DNA of 40,888 bases from assembly GCA_000415505.1 (NCBI GenBank), contig KE354322.1:1-40888 (forward strand). The letters are read 5' to 3'. A program made the position numbers and the translations under genes. Shown here one piece after another: positions 8,194 through 18,039 of this stretch. The notes under the pieces are model-generated. The model was not told the origin of the DNA. It searched no databases and saw only the letters and a list, made by a program, of their open reading frames with translations. The DNA comes from Streptomyces afghaniensis 772 (lineage in GTDB: Bacteria > Actinomycetota > Actinomycetes > Streptomycetales > Streptomycetaceae). The stretch's first letter is position 1; the number at the start of each line of letters is the position of its first letter.

Positions 8194-8892
8194 TCATCCG
8201 AGAGTCTCTTCGGCCGTGGCCAACGCCCTCTCCACGCCCGGCTCCCGGGGCCCCAGGAACCGGGGATCCGGCCGGAACACCGCGTCCAGAGCCGCCTTCC
8301 CGGCGGCGAGGATCTCCCGCGCACCCCCGTAGTACCAGGTCGCGTCGTGCACGGCGTCCACGCCCACCCCGTACGACTCGACCCCTGCCGCCTGACACAG
8401 CGCCACCGCCCGCCGGATGTGGAAGCCCTGGCTGATCAGCACGGCCTCGTCCACCCCGAAGATCTTCTTCGCCCGCACACAGGAGTCCCAGGTGTCGAAC
8501 CCCGCGTAGTCGCTGACGATCCGCCCGTCGGGCACCCCGTGCCGCGTCAGATACACCCGCATCGCGTCCGGCTCGTCGTAGTCCTCGCGGCTGTTGTCCC
8601 CGGTGACGAGCACCACCTCGACCCGCCCCTCGCGGTACAGCGCGGCCGCCGCGTCCAGCCGGTGCGCGAGGTACGGCGACGGCTCCCCGTCCCACAGCCC
8701 GGCACCGAACACCACGGCCACCTCGGTCCGCGGCACGTCCGCCGCCGTCCGCAGCCGGTCACCCGCGGCCACGTACATCCAGGTCGCCGGAAGCAGCGCG
8801 AGCACACACCCGGCCATCACGGCCTGCACCAGCCGCCGCCGGCCTCGCCGGGTACGCGGCAGTCGCGGTCTGCGGAACGTCACACGACGCAT
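8194..8892 (-). CDS. SanA/ElyC-family (DUF218) membrane-anchored protein
   Basis: A 232-residue protein of the YdcF/SanA/ElyC family, whose members affect envelope integrity and vancomycin sensitivity in other bacteria; the biochemical role is unsettled. A very basic N-terminus (RRVTFRRPRLPRTRRGRRR) precedes one membrane segment (VMAGCVLALLPATWMYVAAG), placing the domain outside the membrane. DUF218 signatures follow: VAVVFGAGLWDGEPSPYLAHRLDAA, LVTGDNSREDYDEPDAMRVYL, DYAGFDTWDSCVRAKKIFG and AVLISQGFHIRRAVALC. The start has a GGGAGGGA ribosome site. It is divergent from the chelatase gene, with a 215-base shared upstream region in which I see no clear promoter. Confidence 0.85.
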   Translation of the reverse strand: MRRVTFRRPRLPRTRRGRRRLVQAVMAGCVLALLPATWMYVAAGDRLRTAADVPRTEVAVVFGAGLWDGEPSPYLAHRLDAAAALYREGRVEVVLVTGDNSREDYDEPDAMRVYLTRHGVPDGRIVSDYAGFDTWDSCVRAKKIFGVDEAVLISQGFHIRRAVALCQAAGVESYGVGVDAVHDATWYYGGAREILAAGKAALDAVFRPDPRFLGPREPGVERALATAEETLG

Positions 8893-9107
8893 CGGACGGT
8901 CCCTCCCCAGGTCGGCCCCTCGACAGTCAGGGACGCCCGCTCAGGCCGCCCGGTTCATCCGCCCACGCGTGACCAGCTTCACGCGTTACACGGAACCGCC
9001 AGGTCAAGCAGCCTCACACTCCCCATGTCCCACATCGTGAACCGCTGGAAAACACCCGTGACGCCCACGCAACGGGAAGGCAACGTGCGGCGGCGACCAT
9101 CGATGGC

Positions 9108-9890
9108 ATGCCCAGCCAGCTCAGCCTCGTCCCGCCGCCCGCCACGCGCCGCCCGGCCCCGCCCGCCCTCGTGGTCGTGGCGCACGGCAGCCGCGACCCC
9201 CGCGCGCTGAGCACCGTACGCGCGCTCCTGGACCGTGTCCGCGCGCTGCGCCCCGACGTGCCGGTGCACCTCGGGCACATCGAACTGAACGCCCCCCTGC
9301 TCCCCGACACGCTCGCCGCCCTGGGCGACACGGAGGCGGTCCTGGTCCCCCTCCTCCTCAGCCGCGGCTACCACGTCAAGCAGGACATCCCCGAGATGGC
9401 CGCGGCCGCCGAGGCCCGCACCCACCTGGCCGCCCCGCTGGGCCCGCACCCCCTCCTGGTGGACGCCCTCCAGGCCCGCCTGACGGAGGCCGGCTGGCCC
9501 ACTCACATGGATGAGGCGACCCGCCGCACCAGCGCCGTCGTCCTCGCTGCCGCCGGCTCCCGCGACCCGGACGCCAAGACGGACACCGGCTGCACGGCCC
9601 ACCTGCTCGCCGCTCGCCTGGGCGTCCCCGTCATCCCCGCCTATGCCTCCGCAGCGACCCCGACGGTCCCGGCGGCCGTGCGCACCCTGATCGCGAGGGG
9701 CCGTCACCGCATCGCCCTGGCCTCCTACTTCACCGCCCCCGGCCGCTTCGCCACGGAATGCGCCCAGTCGGCCCCCTGGATAGCGGCGGCCCCCCTGGGC
9801 ACCCACCCGTCCATGGCCCACCTCCTCCTCCACCGCTACGACGAGACCCTGGCGGCCCGGGGGACACAGCTGCAATTGGCTTCGGCCTAA
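9108..9890 (+). CDS. Sirohydrochlorin chelatase (CbiX/SirB family)
   Basis: A 260-residue class II chelatase with two CbiX repeats. The first has the metal-binding His of [13 protein letters not shown] and the second strand [19 protein letters not shown] with its His. The second repeat starts at [18 protein letters not shown]. These enzymes insert Fe2+ (or Co2+) into sirohydrochlorin to make sirohaem or cobalamin. Given nitrate reductase 5 kb away and the known co-location of such genes with nitrite/sulfite reduction, sirohaem synthesis for nitrite reductase is the likeliest role. The start ATG 9108 has no clear ribosome site; GGGAAGG lies about 30 bases upstream. Confidence 0.85.
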   Translation: MPSQLSLVPPPATRRPAPPALVVVAHGSRDPRALSTVRALLDRVRALRPDVPVHLGHIELNAPLLPDTLAALGDTEAVLVPLLLSRGYHVKQDIPEMAAAAEARTHLAAPLGPHPLLVDALQARLTEAGWPTHMDEATRRTSAVVLAAAGSRDPDAKTDTGCTAHLLAARLGVPVIPAYASAATPTVPAAVRTLIARGRHRIALASYFTAPGRFATECAQSAPWIAAAPLGTHPSMAHLLLHRYDETLAARGTQLQLASA

Positions 9891-9910
9891 AACGCGGGGT
9901 ACTGCACGTA

Positions 9911-9960
9911 CCTCAGGGGCGCGGGGAACTGCGCGACCAGCCCGAAACCACCCGCACCCG
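9911..9960 (+). repeat. Dispersed Streptomyces-type intergenic repeat, copy 1
   Basis: A GC-rich element beginning CCTCAGGGGCGCGGGGAACT, followed by GCGCGACCAGCC and ending CACCCGCACCCG. It lies between the sirB and dgt genes. A second copy in the opposite orientation occupies 21436-21489. The core GCGC-N8-GCGC can fold on itself. Confidence 0.75.
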
Positions 9961-9994
9961 CCCGAAAACAGAACCCGGCAGACGCACAGGCGCA

Positions 9995-10000
9995 TACTGT
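9995..10000 (+). promoter_or_regulatory. -10 element for a leaderless dgt transcript
   Basis: TACTGT fits TAnnnT and ends 6 bases before the ATG at 10007, which puts the transcription start at or next to the start codon. No convincing -35 is visible. Confidence 0.4.
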
Positions 10001-10006
10001 CGGCAC

Positions 10007-11284
10007 ATGGACGGCACCTCACCACACCCCCGGGCCTACGACCCGACGTCAGTCGACCGCTGGGCCCCGGAACCAGACAAACGCCCCGGCCGCACCGCCT
10101 TCCAACGCGACCGAGCCCGAGTCCTGCACAGCGCCGCCCTGAGAAGACTCGCCGGCAAAACCCAAGTGGTGACGCCCGGCACCCTGGGCCCGGCCTGGGA
10201 CGCCAGCCCCCGCACCCGCCTCACCCACTCCCTCGAATGCGCCCAGGTCGGCCGCGAACTGGGCGCGGCCCTCGGCTGTGACCCGGACCTCGTGGAAGCC
10301 GCCTGCCTCTCCCACGACCTCGGCCACCCGCCCTTCGGCCACAACGGCGAACAGGCCCTCAACGAGTTCGCGGCGGACTGCGGCGGCTTCGAGGGCAACG
10401 CCCAGTCCCTCAGACTCCTCACCCGCATCGAGCCCAAACGGTTCACCCCCGAAGGCTCCGTCGGCCTCAACCTCACCCGCGCCGCCCTCGACGCCGCCAC
10501 CAAGTACCCCTGGCCCCGCGGCGCCCACCCCACCGACCCGGCGTCCCGCAAGTTCGGTGTCTACGACGACGACCGCCCGGTCTTCGACTGGGTCCGCAAG
10601 GACGCCCCCGGCACCCGCGCCTGCTTCGAGGCGCAGGTCATGGACTGGTCCGACGACGTGGCCTACTCGGTGCACGACGTGGAGGACGGCCTGCACGCCG
10701 GCCACATCGACCCGAACTGCCTGCACGCGGAACCCGAACGGCAGGACGTCTTCCAGGTCGCCCGGGACCGCTACGTACCGGCGGACACCGACCCCGCCGA
10801 ACTCGCCGAGGCCCTGGACCGGCTGCTCGCCCAGGAGTGGTGGCCGCACGGCTACGACGGCACCGCCGTCGCCCAGGCCCGGCTGAAGGACGCCACCAGC
10901 CAGCTCATCGGCCGCTTCTGCCTGGCCGCCGAGACCGCGACCCGCACCGCGTACGGCGCCGGACGGCTCACCCGGTACGCCGCCGAACTGGTCGTCCCGC
11001 GCGAGGCCAGGATGGAGTGCGCCGTCCTCAAGGCCGTCGCCGACCTCTACGTCATGCAGCGCGCCGAGCAGGAACGCCTGCGCGCCGACCAGCGCGTCGT
11101 CGTCGCCGAACTGGCCGAGGCGCTCACCGCCCGCGCCCCGGACGGCCTGGACCCGCAGTTCCGCGCGCTGTTCGACCGGGCGCCGGACGACCGGGCCCGC
11201 AAACGGGTGATCGTCGACCAGATCGCGTCTCTCACCGACACCTCCGCCCGTTCGCTTCACGCCCGTCTGACGGGGCACGCATGA
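10007..11284 (+). CDS. dgt: Deoxyguanosinetriphosphate triphosphohydrolase (dGTPase)
   Basis: A 425-residue HD-domain dNTP triphosphohydrolase converting dGTP to deoxyguanosine and triphosphate. The metal-binding HD signature is spread over [31 protein letters not shown] and the distal Asp of [18 protein letters not shown]. The N-terminal [26 protein letters not shown] is typical of the bacterial family. The ATG at 10007 has no Shine-Dalgarno sequence. A TAnnnT element (TACTGT, 9995-10000) ends 6 bases before it, so a leaderless transcript is likely. The next core gene, dnaG, shows the same arrangement. Confidence 0.9.
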   Translation: MDGTSPHPRAYDPTSVDRWAPEPDKRPGRTAFQRDRARVLHSAALRRLAGKTQVVTPGTLGPAWDASPRTRLTHSLECAQVGRELGAALGCDPDLVEAACLSHDLGHPPFGHNGEQALNEFAADCGGFEGNAQSLRLLTRIEPKRFTPEGSVGLNLTRAALDAATKYPWPRGAHPTDPASRKFGVYDDDRPVFDWVRKDAPGTRACFEAQVMDWSDDVAYSVHDVEDGLHAGHIDPNCLHAEPERQDVFQVARDRYVPADTDPAELAEALDRLLAQEWWPHGYDGTAVAQARLKDATSQLIGRFCLAAETATRTAYGAGRLTRYAAELVVPREARMECAVLKAVADLYVMQRAEQERLRADQRVVVAELAEALTARAPDGLDPQFRALFDRAPDDRARKRVIVDQIASLTDTSARSLHARLTGHA

Positions 11285-11451
11285 GACTGGTGGGAAAACC
11301 CATGGGAAACAGGGGGCAACACCCGGGAAACACGGGACCCCGGCATGCCCGATCGTGACCCTCCGTGGCCTGATCGGGTCACTCCCTCTTCCCGCATCAC
11401 GCTCCGTGCGGGACGCTCGCAAGTGGCGACACCCTTACGAGGAGGCATCAA

Positions 11452-12717
11452 GTGGTCGACGCGGATCAGACATTCATCATCGTCGGAGGCGGACTCGCCG
11501 GCGCCAAGGCGGCCGAGACGCTCCGGGCGGAGGGCTTCACCGGCCGGGTGATACTGATCTGCGACGAACGTGACCACCCCTACGAGCGCCCGCCGCTGTC
11601 CAAGGGCTACCTCCTCGGCAAGGAGGAACGCGACAGCGTCTTCGTGCACGAGCCCGCCTGGTACGCGGCGAACGACATCGAGTTGCACCTCGGCCAGACC
11701 GTCGACGCGATCGACCGTGCGGCCAAGACGGTCCGCTTCGGCGAGGACGGCACCGTCGTCCGCTACGACAAGCTGCTCCTGGCGACCGGCGCCGAGCCCC
11801 GCCGCCTCGACATCCCGGGCACGGACCTGGCCGGCGTCCACCACCTGCGCCGGCTCGCGCACGCCGAGCGGCTCAAGCACGTACTGACCAACCTCGGGCG
11901 GGACAACGGCCACCTCGTGATCGCGGGCGCCGGCTGGATCGGCCTGGAGGTCGCGGCGGCGGCCCGCGAGTACGGCGCCGAGGTCACCGTGGTCCACAGC
12001 GGGCCGACCCCACTGCACCACGTCCTCGGCCCCGAGCTCGGCCAGCTCTTCGCCGACCTGCACCGCGACCACGGCGTCCGCTTCCACTTCGGCAGCCGGC
12101 TCACCGAGATCGTCGGCCAGGACGGCATGGTCCTCGCGGCCCGCACGGACGACGGCGAGGAACACCCGGCGCACGACGTCCTGGCCGCGATCGGCGCGGC
12201 CCCGCGGGTCGCTCTCGCGGAAGCGGCAGGGCTGGAGATCGCCGACCGGGCGCGCGGCGGCGGCGTCGTGGTCGACGAGCGGCTGCGCACCTCCGACCCC
12301 GACATCTACGCGGCCGGCGACGTGGCCTCCTTCCACCACACCCTCTTCGAGACCCGCCTGCGGGTGGAGCACTGGGCCAACGCGCTGAACGGCGGCCCGG
12401 CGGCAGCCCGCTGCATGCTCGACCGGGACGTGACGTACGACCGTGTGCCCTACTTCTTCTCCGACCAGTACGACCTCGGCATGGAGTACTCGGGCTGGGC
12501 GCCCCCGGGGACGTACGACCAGGTGGTGATCCGGGGGGACGCGAGCCGGCGCGAGTTCATCGCCTTCTGGGTGAAGGAGGGCCGGGTACTGGCCGGGATG
12601 AACGTGAACGTGTGGGATGTCACAGACAAGATCCAGCAGCTGATCCGCTCCAAGGCCCGGGTGAACACGGAGGCGCTGGCCGACCCGCACGCACCGCTGG
12701 ACGGCCTCGCCTCATAG
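11452..12717 (+). CDS. FAD-dependent NAD(P)H oxidoreductase (ferredoxin/rubredoxin reductase type)
   Basis: A 421-residue two-dinucleotide-domain flavoprotein. It has the FAD loop [18 protein letters not shown] at residues ~8-25, the NAD(P) loop [23 protein letters not shown] at ~158-180, the second FAD motif [11 protein letters not shown] near residue 285, and a C-terminal reductase domain ([18 protein letters not shown] onward). This architecture belongs to ferredoxin reductases of dioxygenase, P450 and related chains, and no disulfide CxxC is present. The start is GTG 11452, supported by GAGGAGG at 11439-11445. The electron acceptor is unknown: no ferredoxin or P450 gene is adjacent. The nitrate reductase and sirohaem genes nearby make nitrogen assimilation possible but unproved. 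Confidence 0.85.
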   Translation: MVDADQTFIIVGGGLAGAKAAETLRAEGFTGRVILICDERDHPYERPPLSKGYLLGKEERDSVFVHEPAWYAANDIELHLGQTVDAIDRAAKTVRFGEDGTVVRYDKLLLATGAEPRRLDIPGTDLAGVHHLRRLAHAERLKHVLTNLGRDNGHLVIAGAGWIGLEVAAAAREYGAEVTVVHSGPTPLHHVLGPELGQLFADLHRDHGVRFHFGSRLTEIVGQDGMVLAARTDDGEEHPAHDVLAAIGAAPRVALAEAAGLEIADRARGGGVVVDERLRTSDPDIYAAGDVASFHHTLFETRLRVEHWANALNGGPAAARCMLDRDVTYDRVPYFFSDQYDLGMEYSGWAPPGTYDQVVIRGDASRREFIAFWVKEGRVLAGMNVNVWDVTDKIQQLIRSKARVNTEALADPHAPLDGLAS

Positions 12718-12743
12718 CCGTCAGCACTGTCGGTCCGCCCCCG

Positions 12744-12749
12744 TAGAAT
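12744..12749 (+). promoter_or_regulatory. -10 element for a leaderless dnaG transcript
   Basis: TAGAAT fits TAnnnT and ends 6 bases before the GTG at 12756, where no ribosome-binding site exists. This points to leaderless initiation of dnaG. Confidence 0.5.
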
Positions 12750-12755
12750 CGCTGC

Positions 12756-14678
12756 GTGGCTGGACGGATCAACGACGAGGACGTGAAGGCGGTACGGGAC
12801 GCGGTCCCGATCGACGCCGTGGTGTCCGAGTACCTCCAGTTGCGCAACGCGGGCGGCGGCAACCTCAAGGGCCTCTGCCCGTTCCACGACGAGAAGTCAC
12901 CGTCCTTCCAGGTCAGCCCGAGCAAGGGACTCTTCCACTGCTTCGGCTGCCAGGAGGGCGGCGACACCATCACGTTCGTGATGAAGATCGACCACCTCTC
13001 CTTCTCGGAGGCGGTCGAGCGCCTGGCCGGCCAGGCGGGCATCACCCTGCGCTACGAGGAGGGCGGGTACAACCCCTCCCACCAGCGCGGCGAACGTATC
13101 CGCCTGGTCGAGGCCCACAAGATCGCGGCCGAGTGGTACGCGGAACAGCTCGCGACCTCCCCCGAGGCCGACACCGGCCGGGTCTTCCTCGCCGAGCGCG
13201 GCTTCGACCAGGCCGCCGCCGTCCACTTCGGCGTCGGCTACAGCCCCCAGGGCTGGGACCACCTCACGCGCTATCTGCGCGGCAAGGGCTTCACCGACAA
13301 GGAGATCCTGCTCTCCGGGCTCGCCCAGGAGGGCCGCCGCGGCCCCATCGACCGCTTCCGCGGCCGCCTGATGTGGCCCATCCGCGACATCGGCGGCGAC
13401 GTCGTCGGCTTCGGCGCCCGCAAGCTCTACGAGGCGGACAACGGCCCCAAGTACCTCAACACGCCCGACACGGCCATCTACCGGAAGTCCCAGGTCCTCT
13501 ACGGCATCGACCTGGCGAAGAAGGAGATCGCGAAGACGAGCCGCGCGGTCGTGGTCGAGGGCTACACGGACGTCATGGCCTGTCACCTCGCCGGCGTCAC
13601 GACCGCCATCGCCACCTGCGGCACGGCCTTCGGCGGCGACCACATCAAGATCCTCCGCCGGCTGCTGATGGACAACGGCTCGGCCCGCGTCATCTTCACC
13701 TTCGACGGCGACGCGGCCGGCCAGAAGGCGGCCCTGCGCGCGTTCGAGGACGACCAGAAGTTCGCCGCCGAGACGTACATCGCCATCGCCCCCGACGGCA
13801 TGGACCCCTGCGACCTGCGCCTGGCCAAGGGCGACGAGGCGGTGGCGGACCTGGTCGAACCCCGCACCCCGCTCTTCGAGTTCGCCCTCCGCCAGATCGT
13901 GAGCCGTTACGACCTCGACACCCCGGCCGGCCGCGCCGCCGCCCTGGACGAGGCCGCCCCGATCGTCGCCCGCATCAAGAACAGCGGCGCCCAGCACGAG
14001 GTCGCCGTCCAGCTCGCCGGCATGCTCGGCATCCTCGACACCCAGTTCGTGGTCAAGCGCGTGGCCCAGCTGGCCCGCTGGGCCCGCGACCGCGGCGGCA
14101 AGGGCCCGGCCCCGGACCGGCACCAGCAGGGATCGCAGCAGTACGCCGCCGCCCAGCCGTCCGCGGCCCCCCGCGGCCCCGCCCTCAACCTCCGCAACCC
14201 GGTCTACGCCACCGAACGCGAACTCCTCAAACTCGCCCTCCAGCGCCCCGAGTTGGTCTCCCCGGCCTTCGACGCGTACGGTGTCGACGAGTTCACCGCC
14301 CCGCCCTACGCCGCCGTACGCCAGGCCATCCTGGACGCCGGCGGCGCCGAACTGGGCGTCGCGGACCCCCAGGACTATCTGGTGAAGGTCCGCGAGGCCG
14401 CCCCGGACGACGCGGTCCGCGCGATGGTGACGGAACTGGCCGTCGAGGCGATCCTGCTGCACAAGGGCGTGAAGGGTGTCGACGAGACCTACGCGGGCGC
14501 CCAGTTGGTCACCGTCCGCCGCCGCGCCGTCGAACGCCGCATCCGCGACATCACCGGCCAGCTCACGCGCCTCGGCACCCACGGCGACCCGGCCCAGCTG
14601 GCCGCCGTGCAGAACGAACTCTGGGTCCTCCAGCAGTACGACCAGGCCCTGAGGGAGCACGGCGCCGCCGCGCTCTGA
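12756..14678 (+). CDS. dnaG: DNA primase
   Basis: A 640-residue DnaG primase that synthesises RNA primers at the replication fork. The N-terminal CHC2 zinc finger is [12 protein letters not shown] and [11 protein letters not shown] (Cys, His, Cys, Cys ligands; residues ~38-66). The catalytic core contains [20 protein letters not shown], and the TOPRIM fold has [16 protein letters not shown] (catalytic Glu, ~268) and [17 protein letters not shown] (Asp pair, ~312-325). A proline/glutamine-rich linker at about residues 455-475 precedes the C-terminal helicase-binding domain. The GTG start at 12756 lacks a ribosome site and lies just behind a TAGAAT element. It is followed 248 bases on by hrdA in the same direction. 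Confidence 0.97.
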   Translation: MAGRINDEDVKAVRDAVPIDAVVSEYLQLRNAGGGNLKGLCPFHDEKSPSFQVSPSKGLFHCFGCQEGGDTITFVMKIDHLSFSEAVERLAGQAGITLRYEEGGYNPSHQRGERIRLVEAHKIAAEWYAEQLATSPEADTGRVFLAERGFDQAAAVHFGVGYSPQGWDHLTRYLRGKGFTDKEILLSGLAQEGRRGPIDRFRGRLMWPIRDIGGDVVGFGARKLYEADNGPKYLNTPDTAIYRKSQVLYGIDLAKKEIAKTSRAVVVEGYTDVMACHLAGVTTAIATCGTAFGGDHIKILRRLLMDNGSARVIFTFDGDAAGQKAALRAFEDDQKFAAETYIAIAPDGMDPCDLRLAKGDEAVADLVEPRTPLFEFALRQIVSRYDLDTPAGRAAALDEAAPIVARIKNSGAQHEVAVQLAGMLGILDTQFVVKRVAQLARWARDRGGKGPAPDRHQQGSQQYAAAQPSAAPRGPALNLRNPVYATERELLKLALQRPELVSPAFDAYGVDEFTAPPYAAVRQAILDAGGAELGVADPQDYLVKVREAAPDDAVRAMVTELAVEAILLHKGVKGVDETYAGAQLVTVRRRAVERRIRDITGQLTRLGTHGDPAQLAAVQNELWVLQQYDQALREHGAAAL

Positions 14679-14926
14679 CGTCACCGCGCGGTCACGGACC
14701 GGAAGCAAAAAGTCATCGCACGCCCCTCGTGGCGACGATGTGTCTTACCCCACACTGGGTTCCGGTGCCTGAGTCCTCGGAGCGCGGCCGATCCGTCCCC
14801 GACGGGTCCCAGACCCCCGCGGTTCCGCTCATCGCGTACGGGACGGACAGCGGCGAGGCCGCTCACTCCGCCCCCGAAGTACCGCTGCCGCCCGCCTTGG
14901 CAGCGATCATCCTGGAGGTCGCCCCC

Positions 14927-16057
14927 GTGCAGACCCAGACCCTCACCCAGACCGACGTCAGCGGTGCCGTCGGCGCCGACGGCACCGCACCGGACGCGGA
15001 GGACGACGTCCTTCCCGCGGTCCCGGCGCAAGGCCGCGTCGTGCTCCGCCCCGAGACGGAACCGGAGGAGCCGCCCGCCGAGGCCATCGAGCCGGCCGAG
15101 GCTCCCGAAGCCGTCGAACCGCCGCCGGCCCGCGCCGACACCAGCGGCCCCTCCTCCGACCTGTTCCGCCAGTACCTGCGGGAGATCGGCCGCATCCCCC
15201 TGCTGACCGCCGCCGAGGAGGTCGAACTCGCCCGCCGCGTCGAGGCCGGCCTGTTCGCGGAGGAGAAGCTGCGGCTCGCCCCCGACCTGGACAGCCAGCT
15301 GGCGCTGGACCTCGACCGTCTCGTCGTCATGGGCCGGATGGCCAAGCGCCGCCTCATCGAGGCCAACCTGCGCCTGGTCGTCTCCGTCGCCAAGCGCTAC
15401 GTCGGACGCGGCCTGACCATGCTCGACCTCGTCCAGGAGGGCAACCTCGGACTCATCCGGGCCGTCGAGAAGTTCGACTACGCCCGCGGCTACAAGTTCT
15501 CCACCTACGCCACCTGGTGGATCCGCCAGGCCATGTCCCGCGCCCTGGCCGACCAGGCCCGCACCATCCGGGTGCCCGTGCACGTCGTGGAACTCATCAA
15601 CCGGGTCGTCCGCGTCCAGCGCCGCATGCTCCAGGAGCGGGGTTACGAGCCGACACCGGAAGAGGTCGCCGCCCACCTCGACCTGGCCCCGGAGCGCGTC
15701 AGCGAAGTGCTGCGCCTCGCCCAGGAGCCGGTGTCGCTGCACGCGCCCGTGGGCGAGGAGGACGACGTCGCCCTCGGCGACCTCATCGAGGACGGCGACG
15801 CCACCAGCCCCGTCGAATCCGCCGCGTTCCTCCTCCTCAAGGAGCACCTGGAAGCGGTCCTGTCGACCCTGGGGGAGCGGGAGCGCAAAGTCGTCCATCT
15901 CCGCTACGGCCTCGCCGACGGCCGCCCCCGCACGCTGGAGGAGATCGGCCGCATCTTCGGCGTCACCAGGGAACGCATAAGGCAGATCGAGTCCAAGACC
16001 CTCAACAAACTCCGCGACCACGCCTTCGCGGACCAGCTGAGGGGCTACCTGGACTGA
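14927..16057 (+). CDS. hrdA: RNA polymerase principal-like sigma factor HrdA
   Basis: A sigma-70 group 2 factor of 376 residues, closely related to the principal sigma but lacking its long N-terminal region. After a Thr/Glu/Pro-rich acidic leader (~75 residues) come region 1.2 ([20 protein letters not shown]), region 2 with [20 protein letters not shown] and [20 protein letters not shown] (2.3/2.4), region 3, and the 4.2 helix-turn-helix [20 protein letters not shown]. The start is GTG 14927, with a strong GGAGG at 14914-14918 spaced 8 bases; ATG 14738 in the same frame has no such site. Position behind dnaG supports HrdA rather than HrdB, C or D. Group 2 sigmas are typically dispensable. A perfect hairpin follows. 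Confidence 0.9.
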   Translation: MQTQTLTQTDVSGAVGADGTAPDAEDDVLPAVPAQGRVVLRPETEPEEPPAEAIEPAEAPEAVEPPPARADTSGPSSDLFRQYLREIGRIPLLTAAEEVELARRVEAGLFAEEKLRLAPDLDSQLALDLDRLVVMGRMAKRRLIEANLRLVVSVAKRYVGRGLTMLDLVQEGNLGLIRAVEKFDYARGYKFSTYATWWIRQAMSRALADQARTIRVPVHVVELINRVVRVQRRMLQERGYEPTPEEVAAHLDLAPERVSEVLRLAQEPVSLHAPVGEEDDVALGDLIEDGDATSPVESAAFLLLKEHLEAVLSTLGERERKVVHLRYGLADGRPRTLEEIGRIFGVTRERIRQIESKTLNKLRDHAFADQLRGYLD

Positions 16058-16069
16058 GCTGGACCGCGA

Positions 16070-16095
16070 GGGGGCCGCCCGTCACGGCGGCCCCC
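16070..16095. terminator. Bidirectional hairpin terminator between hrdA and the ABC exporter genes
   Basis: A perfect 10-base GC stem (16070-16079 with 16086-16095) and 6-base loop lie 12 bases after the hrdA stop and 15 bases before the end of the convergent ABC gene. There is no T tract. Confidence 0.75.
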
Positions 16096-16110
16096 GCCCA
16101 TCCAGCCTGT

Positions 16111-18039
16111 CTAGTCCACCTCCGCCGCCGCCTGCGCGAACTGCGCCTTGTACAGCCGGGCGTAGGCCCCGTCCGCCGCCAGCAGCTCCTCGTGTTCGCC
16201 CTGCTCCACGATCGCCCCGTTCTCCATCACCAGAATCGTGTCCGCGTCCCGGATCGTCGACAGCCGGTGTGCGATGACGAACGAGGTACGGCCGTGCGCG
16301 AGTTTGGCCATCGCCTTCTGGATGAGTACCTCCGTGCGGGTGTCGACCGAGCTGGTGGCCTCGTCCAGCACCAGGATCACCGGGTCGGACAGAAACGCCC
16401 GGGCGATGGTGATCAGCTGCTTCTCACCCGCGCTGACCCCCGTCCCCTCGTCGTCGATCACCGTGTCGTACCCGTCCGGCAGCGTACGGATGAACCGGTC
16501 CGCGTGCGCGGCCCGGGCCGCCTCCTCGATCTCCCCCCGCGTGACGTCCCGCGCGGCCCCGTACGCGATGTTCTCCGCGATCGTGCCGCCGAACAGCCAG
16601 GTGTCCTGGAGCACCATGCCGATCCCGGCGCGCAGTTCGTCCCGGGACATCCGCGCGATGTCCACCCCGTCGAGGGTGATGCGCCCGCCGCTGACGTCGT
16701 AGAACCGCATCAGCAGATTCACCAGCGTCGTCTTGCCGGCGCCCGTCGGGCCGACGATGGCCACCGTGTGCCCGGGCTCGACCTTCAGCGACAGGTCCTC
16801 GATCAGCGGCTTCTCGGGGTCGTAGCGGAACGACACGTGCTCCAGCGCCACCTGCCCGCGCACTTCCTCGGGCCGCACGCCCGGCACCGGATCGGCGCTC
16901 TGCTCCTCCGCGTCCAGCAGTTCGAAGACCCGCTCCGCCGAGGCGACACCCGACTGCACCAGGTTCGCCATGGACGCGACCTGCGTCAGCGGCATGGAGA
17001 ACTGCCGCGAGTACTGGATGAAGGCCTGCACGTCACCGATGGACAGCGAGCCCGAGGCGACCCGCAGCCCGCCGACGACCGCGACCAGCACGTAGTTGAG
17101 GTTCGACACGAAGAACATCAGCGGCTGCATGACCCCGCTGTTGAACTGCGCCCGGAACCCCGCCTCGTACAGCGCCTCGTTCTGCTCGGCGAACTGCTGC
17201 GCCGACTCCTCCTGCCGCCCGAACACCTTCACGAGCGCGTGCCCGGTGTACATCTCCTCGATGTGCGCGTTCAGCTTGCCCGTCGAGCGCCACTGCTGCA
17301 CGAAGTGCGGCTGCGACCGCTTGCCCACGCGTGTGGCGACGACGAACGACAGCGGCACGGTCACCAGCGCGACCAGCGCCAGGATCCAGGAGACGTAGAA
17401 CATCATCGCGAGGACGCCGATGATGGTCAGCACCGAGTTGATGAGCTGCCCCATCGACTGCTGGAGCGTCTGCCCGATGTTGTCGATGTCGTTCGTCGCC
17501 CGGGACAGCACCTCACCGCGCTGGCGCTTGTCGAAGTACGACAGCGGCAGCCGCGACAGCTTCGTCTGCACGTCCTCGCGCATCCGGAACATCGTGCGGT
17601 TCACGGCCCGGTTGACCATCCGGGTCGCCACCGCCATCAGCAGCCCGGCCACCAGGAACACGCCCAGCGCGAGCAGCAGCACATGCCCGACGGTCGTGAA
17701 GTCGATGCCCTCGCCCGGGGTGAAGTCGGTGCTGCGCAGCATGTCGGCGACGTCACCGTCCCCGCGCTGCCGCATCGAGTCGAGGACCTGCTCCTTGCTC
17801 GCCCCCTCGGGCATGTCCCGGCCGACGATGCCCGCGAAGACCAGGTCGGTCGCCTTGCCGAGGATCTTCGGCCCGACGACGTTGAGGCCGACGCTGAGCA
17901 CCACGCACGCCAGCAGCACGAAGAGGGTGATGCGCTCCGGCCGGAACTGCGCGACGAGCCGTTTGCCCGATCCCTTGAAGTCCAGCGAGCGCTGGTCGGG
18001 GCCGCCCCCGGCCATCATCCGCCCCATGGGCCCCGCCAT
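16111..18039 (-). CDS. ABC exporter half-transporter, subunit 2 (consensus Walker B)
   Basis: A 642-residue fused membrane-plus-ATPase exporter subunit. Transmembrane segments include ITLFVLLACVVLSVGLNVVG, VLLLALGVFLVAGLLMAVAT and LTIIGVLAMMFYVSWILALVALV. The ATPase has Walker A GPTGAGKTTLV, the degenerate signature GVSAGEKQLITIARAFL (normally SGGQ) and the catalytic Walker B VILVLDEATSSVD. It pairs with the upstream subunit, whose signature is intact but whose Walker B Glu is replaced. Together they form one consensus and one degenerate ATP site, as in TM287/288-type heterodimers. Its ATG shares a base with the stop of the first gene (TGATG), so translation is coupled. Substrate unknown; family members export drugs or lipids. 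Confidence 0.9.
   Translation of the reverse strand: MAGPMGRMMAGGGPDQRSLDFKGSGKRLVAQFRPERITLFVLLACVVLSVGLNVVGPKILGKATDLVFAGIVGRDMPEGASKEQVLDSMRQRGDGDVADMLRSTDFTPGEGIDFTTVGHVLLLALGVFLVAGLLMAVATRMVNRAVNRTMFRMREDVQTKLSRLPLSYFDKRQRGEVLSRATNDIDNIGQTLQQSMGQLINSVLTIIGVLAMMFYVSWILALVALVTVPLSFVVATRVGKRSQPHFVQQWRSTGKLNAHIEEMYTGHALVKVFGRQEESAQQFAEQNEALYEAGFRAQFNSGVMQPLMFFVSNLNYVLVAVVGGLRVASGSLSIGDVQAFIQYSRQFSMPLTQVASMANLVQSGVASAERVFELLDAEEQSADPVPGVRPEEVRGQVALEHVSFRYDPEKPLIEDLSLKVEPGHTVAIVGPTGAGKTTLVNLLMRFYDVSGGRITLDGVDIARMSRDELRAGIGMVLQDTWLFGGTIAENIAYGAARDVTRGEIEEAARAAHADRFIRTLPDGYDTVIDDEGTGVSAGEKQLITIARAFLSDPVILVLDEATSSVDTRTEVLIQKAMAKLAHGRTSFVIAHRLSTIRDADTILVMENGAIVEQGEHEELLAADGAYARLYKAQFAQAAAEVD

Noticed and set aside
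8969-8989. GTGAC and GTTAC pentamers upstream of the sirohydrochlorin chelatase as a second GlnR box.
   Set aside because: The spacing is 16, not 22 bases, and no b-sites are present.
9897-9902. GGGTAC preceded by GNNT-N15 as a sigma-B-type promoter for dgt.
   Set aside because: It lies at the end of sirB next to the dispersed repeat, over 100 bases from dgt, which has a better leaderless -10. GNNT alone is weak.
14738-14926. ATG 14738 as the start of hrdA.
   Set aside because: It is in frame but without a ribosome site. GTG 14927 has a strong GGAGG at 8-base spacing.
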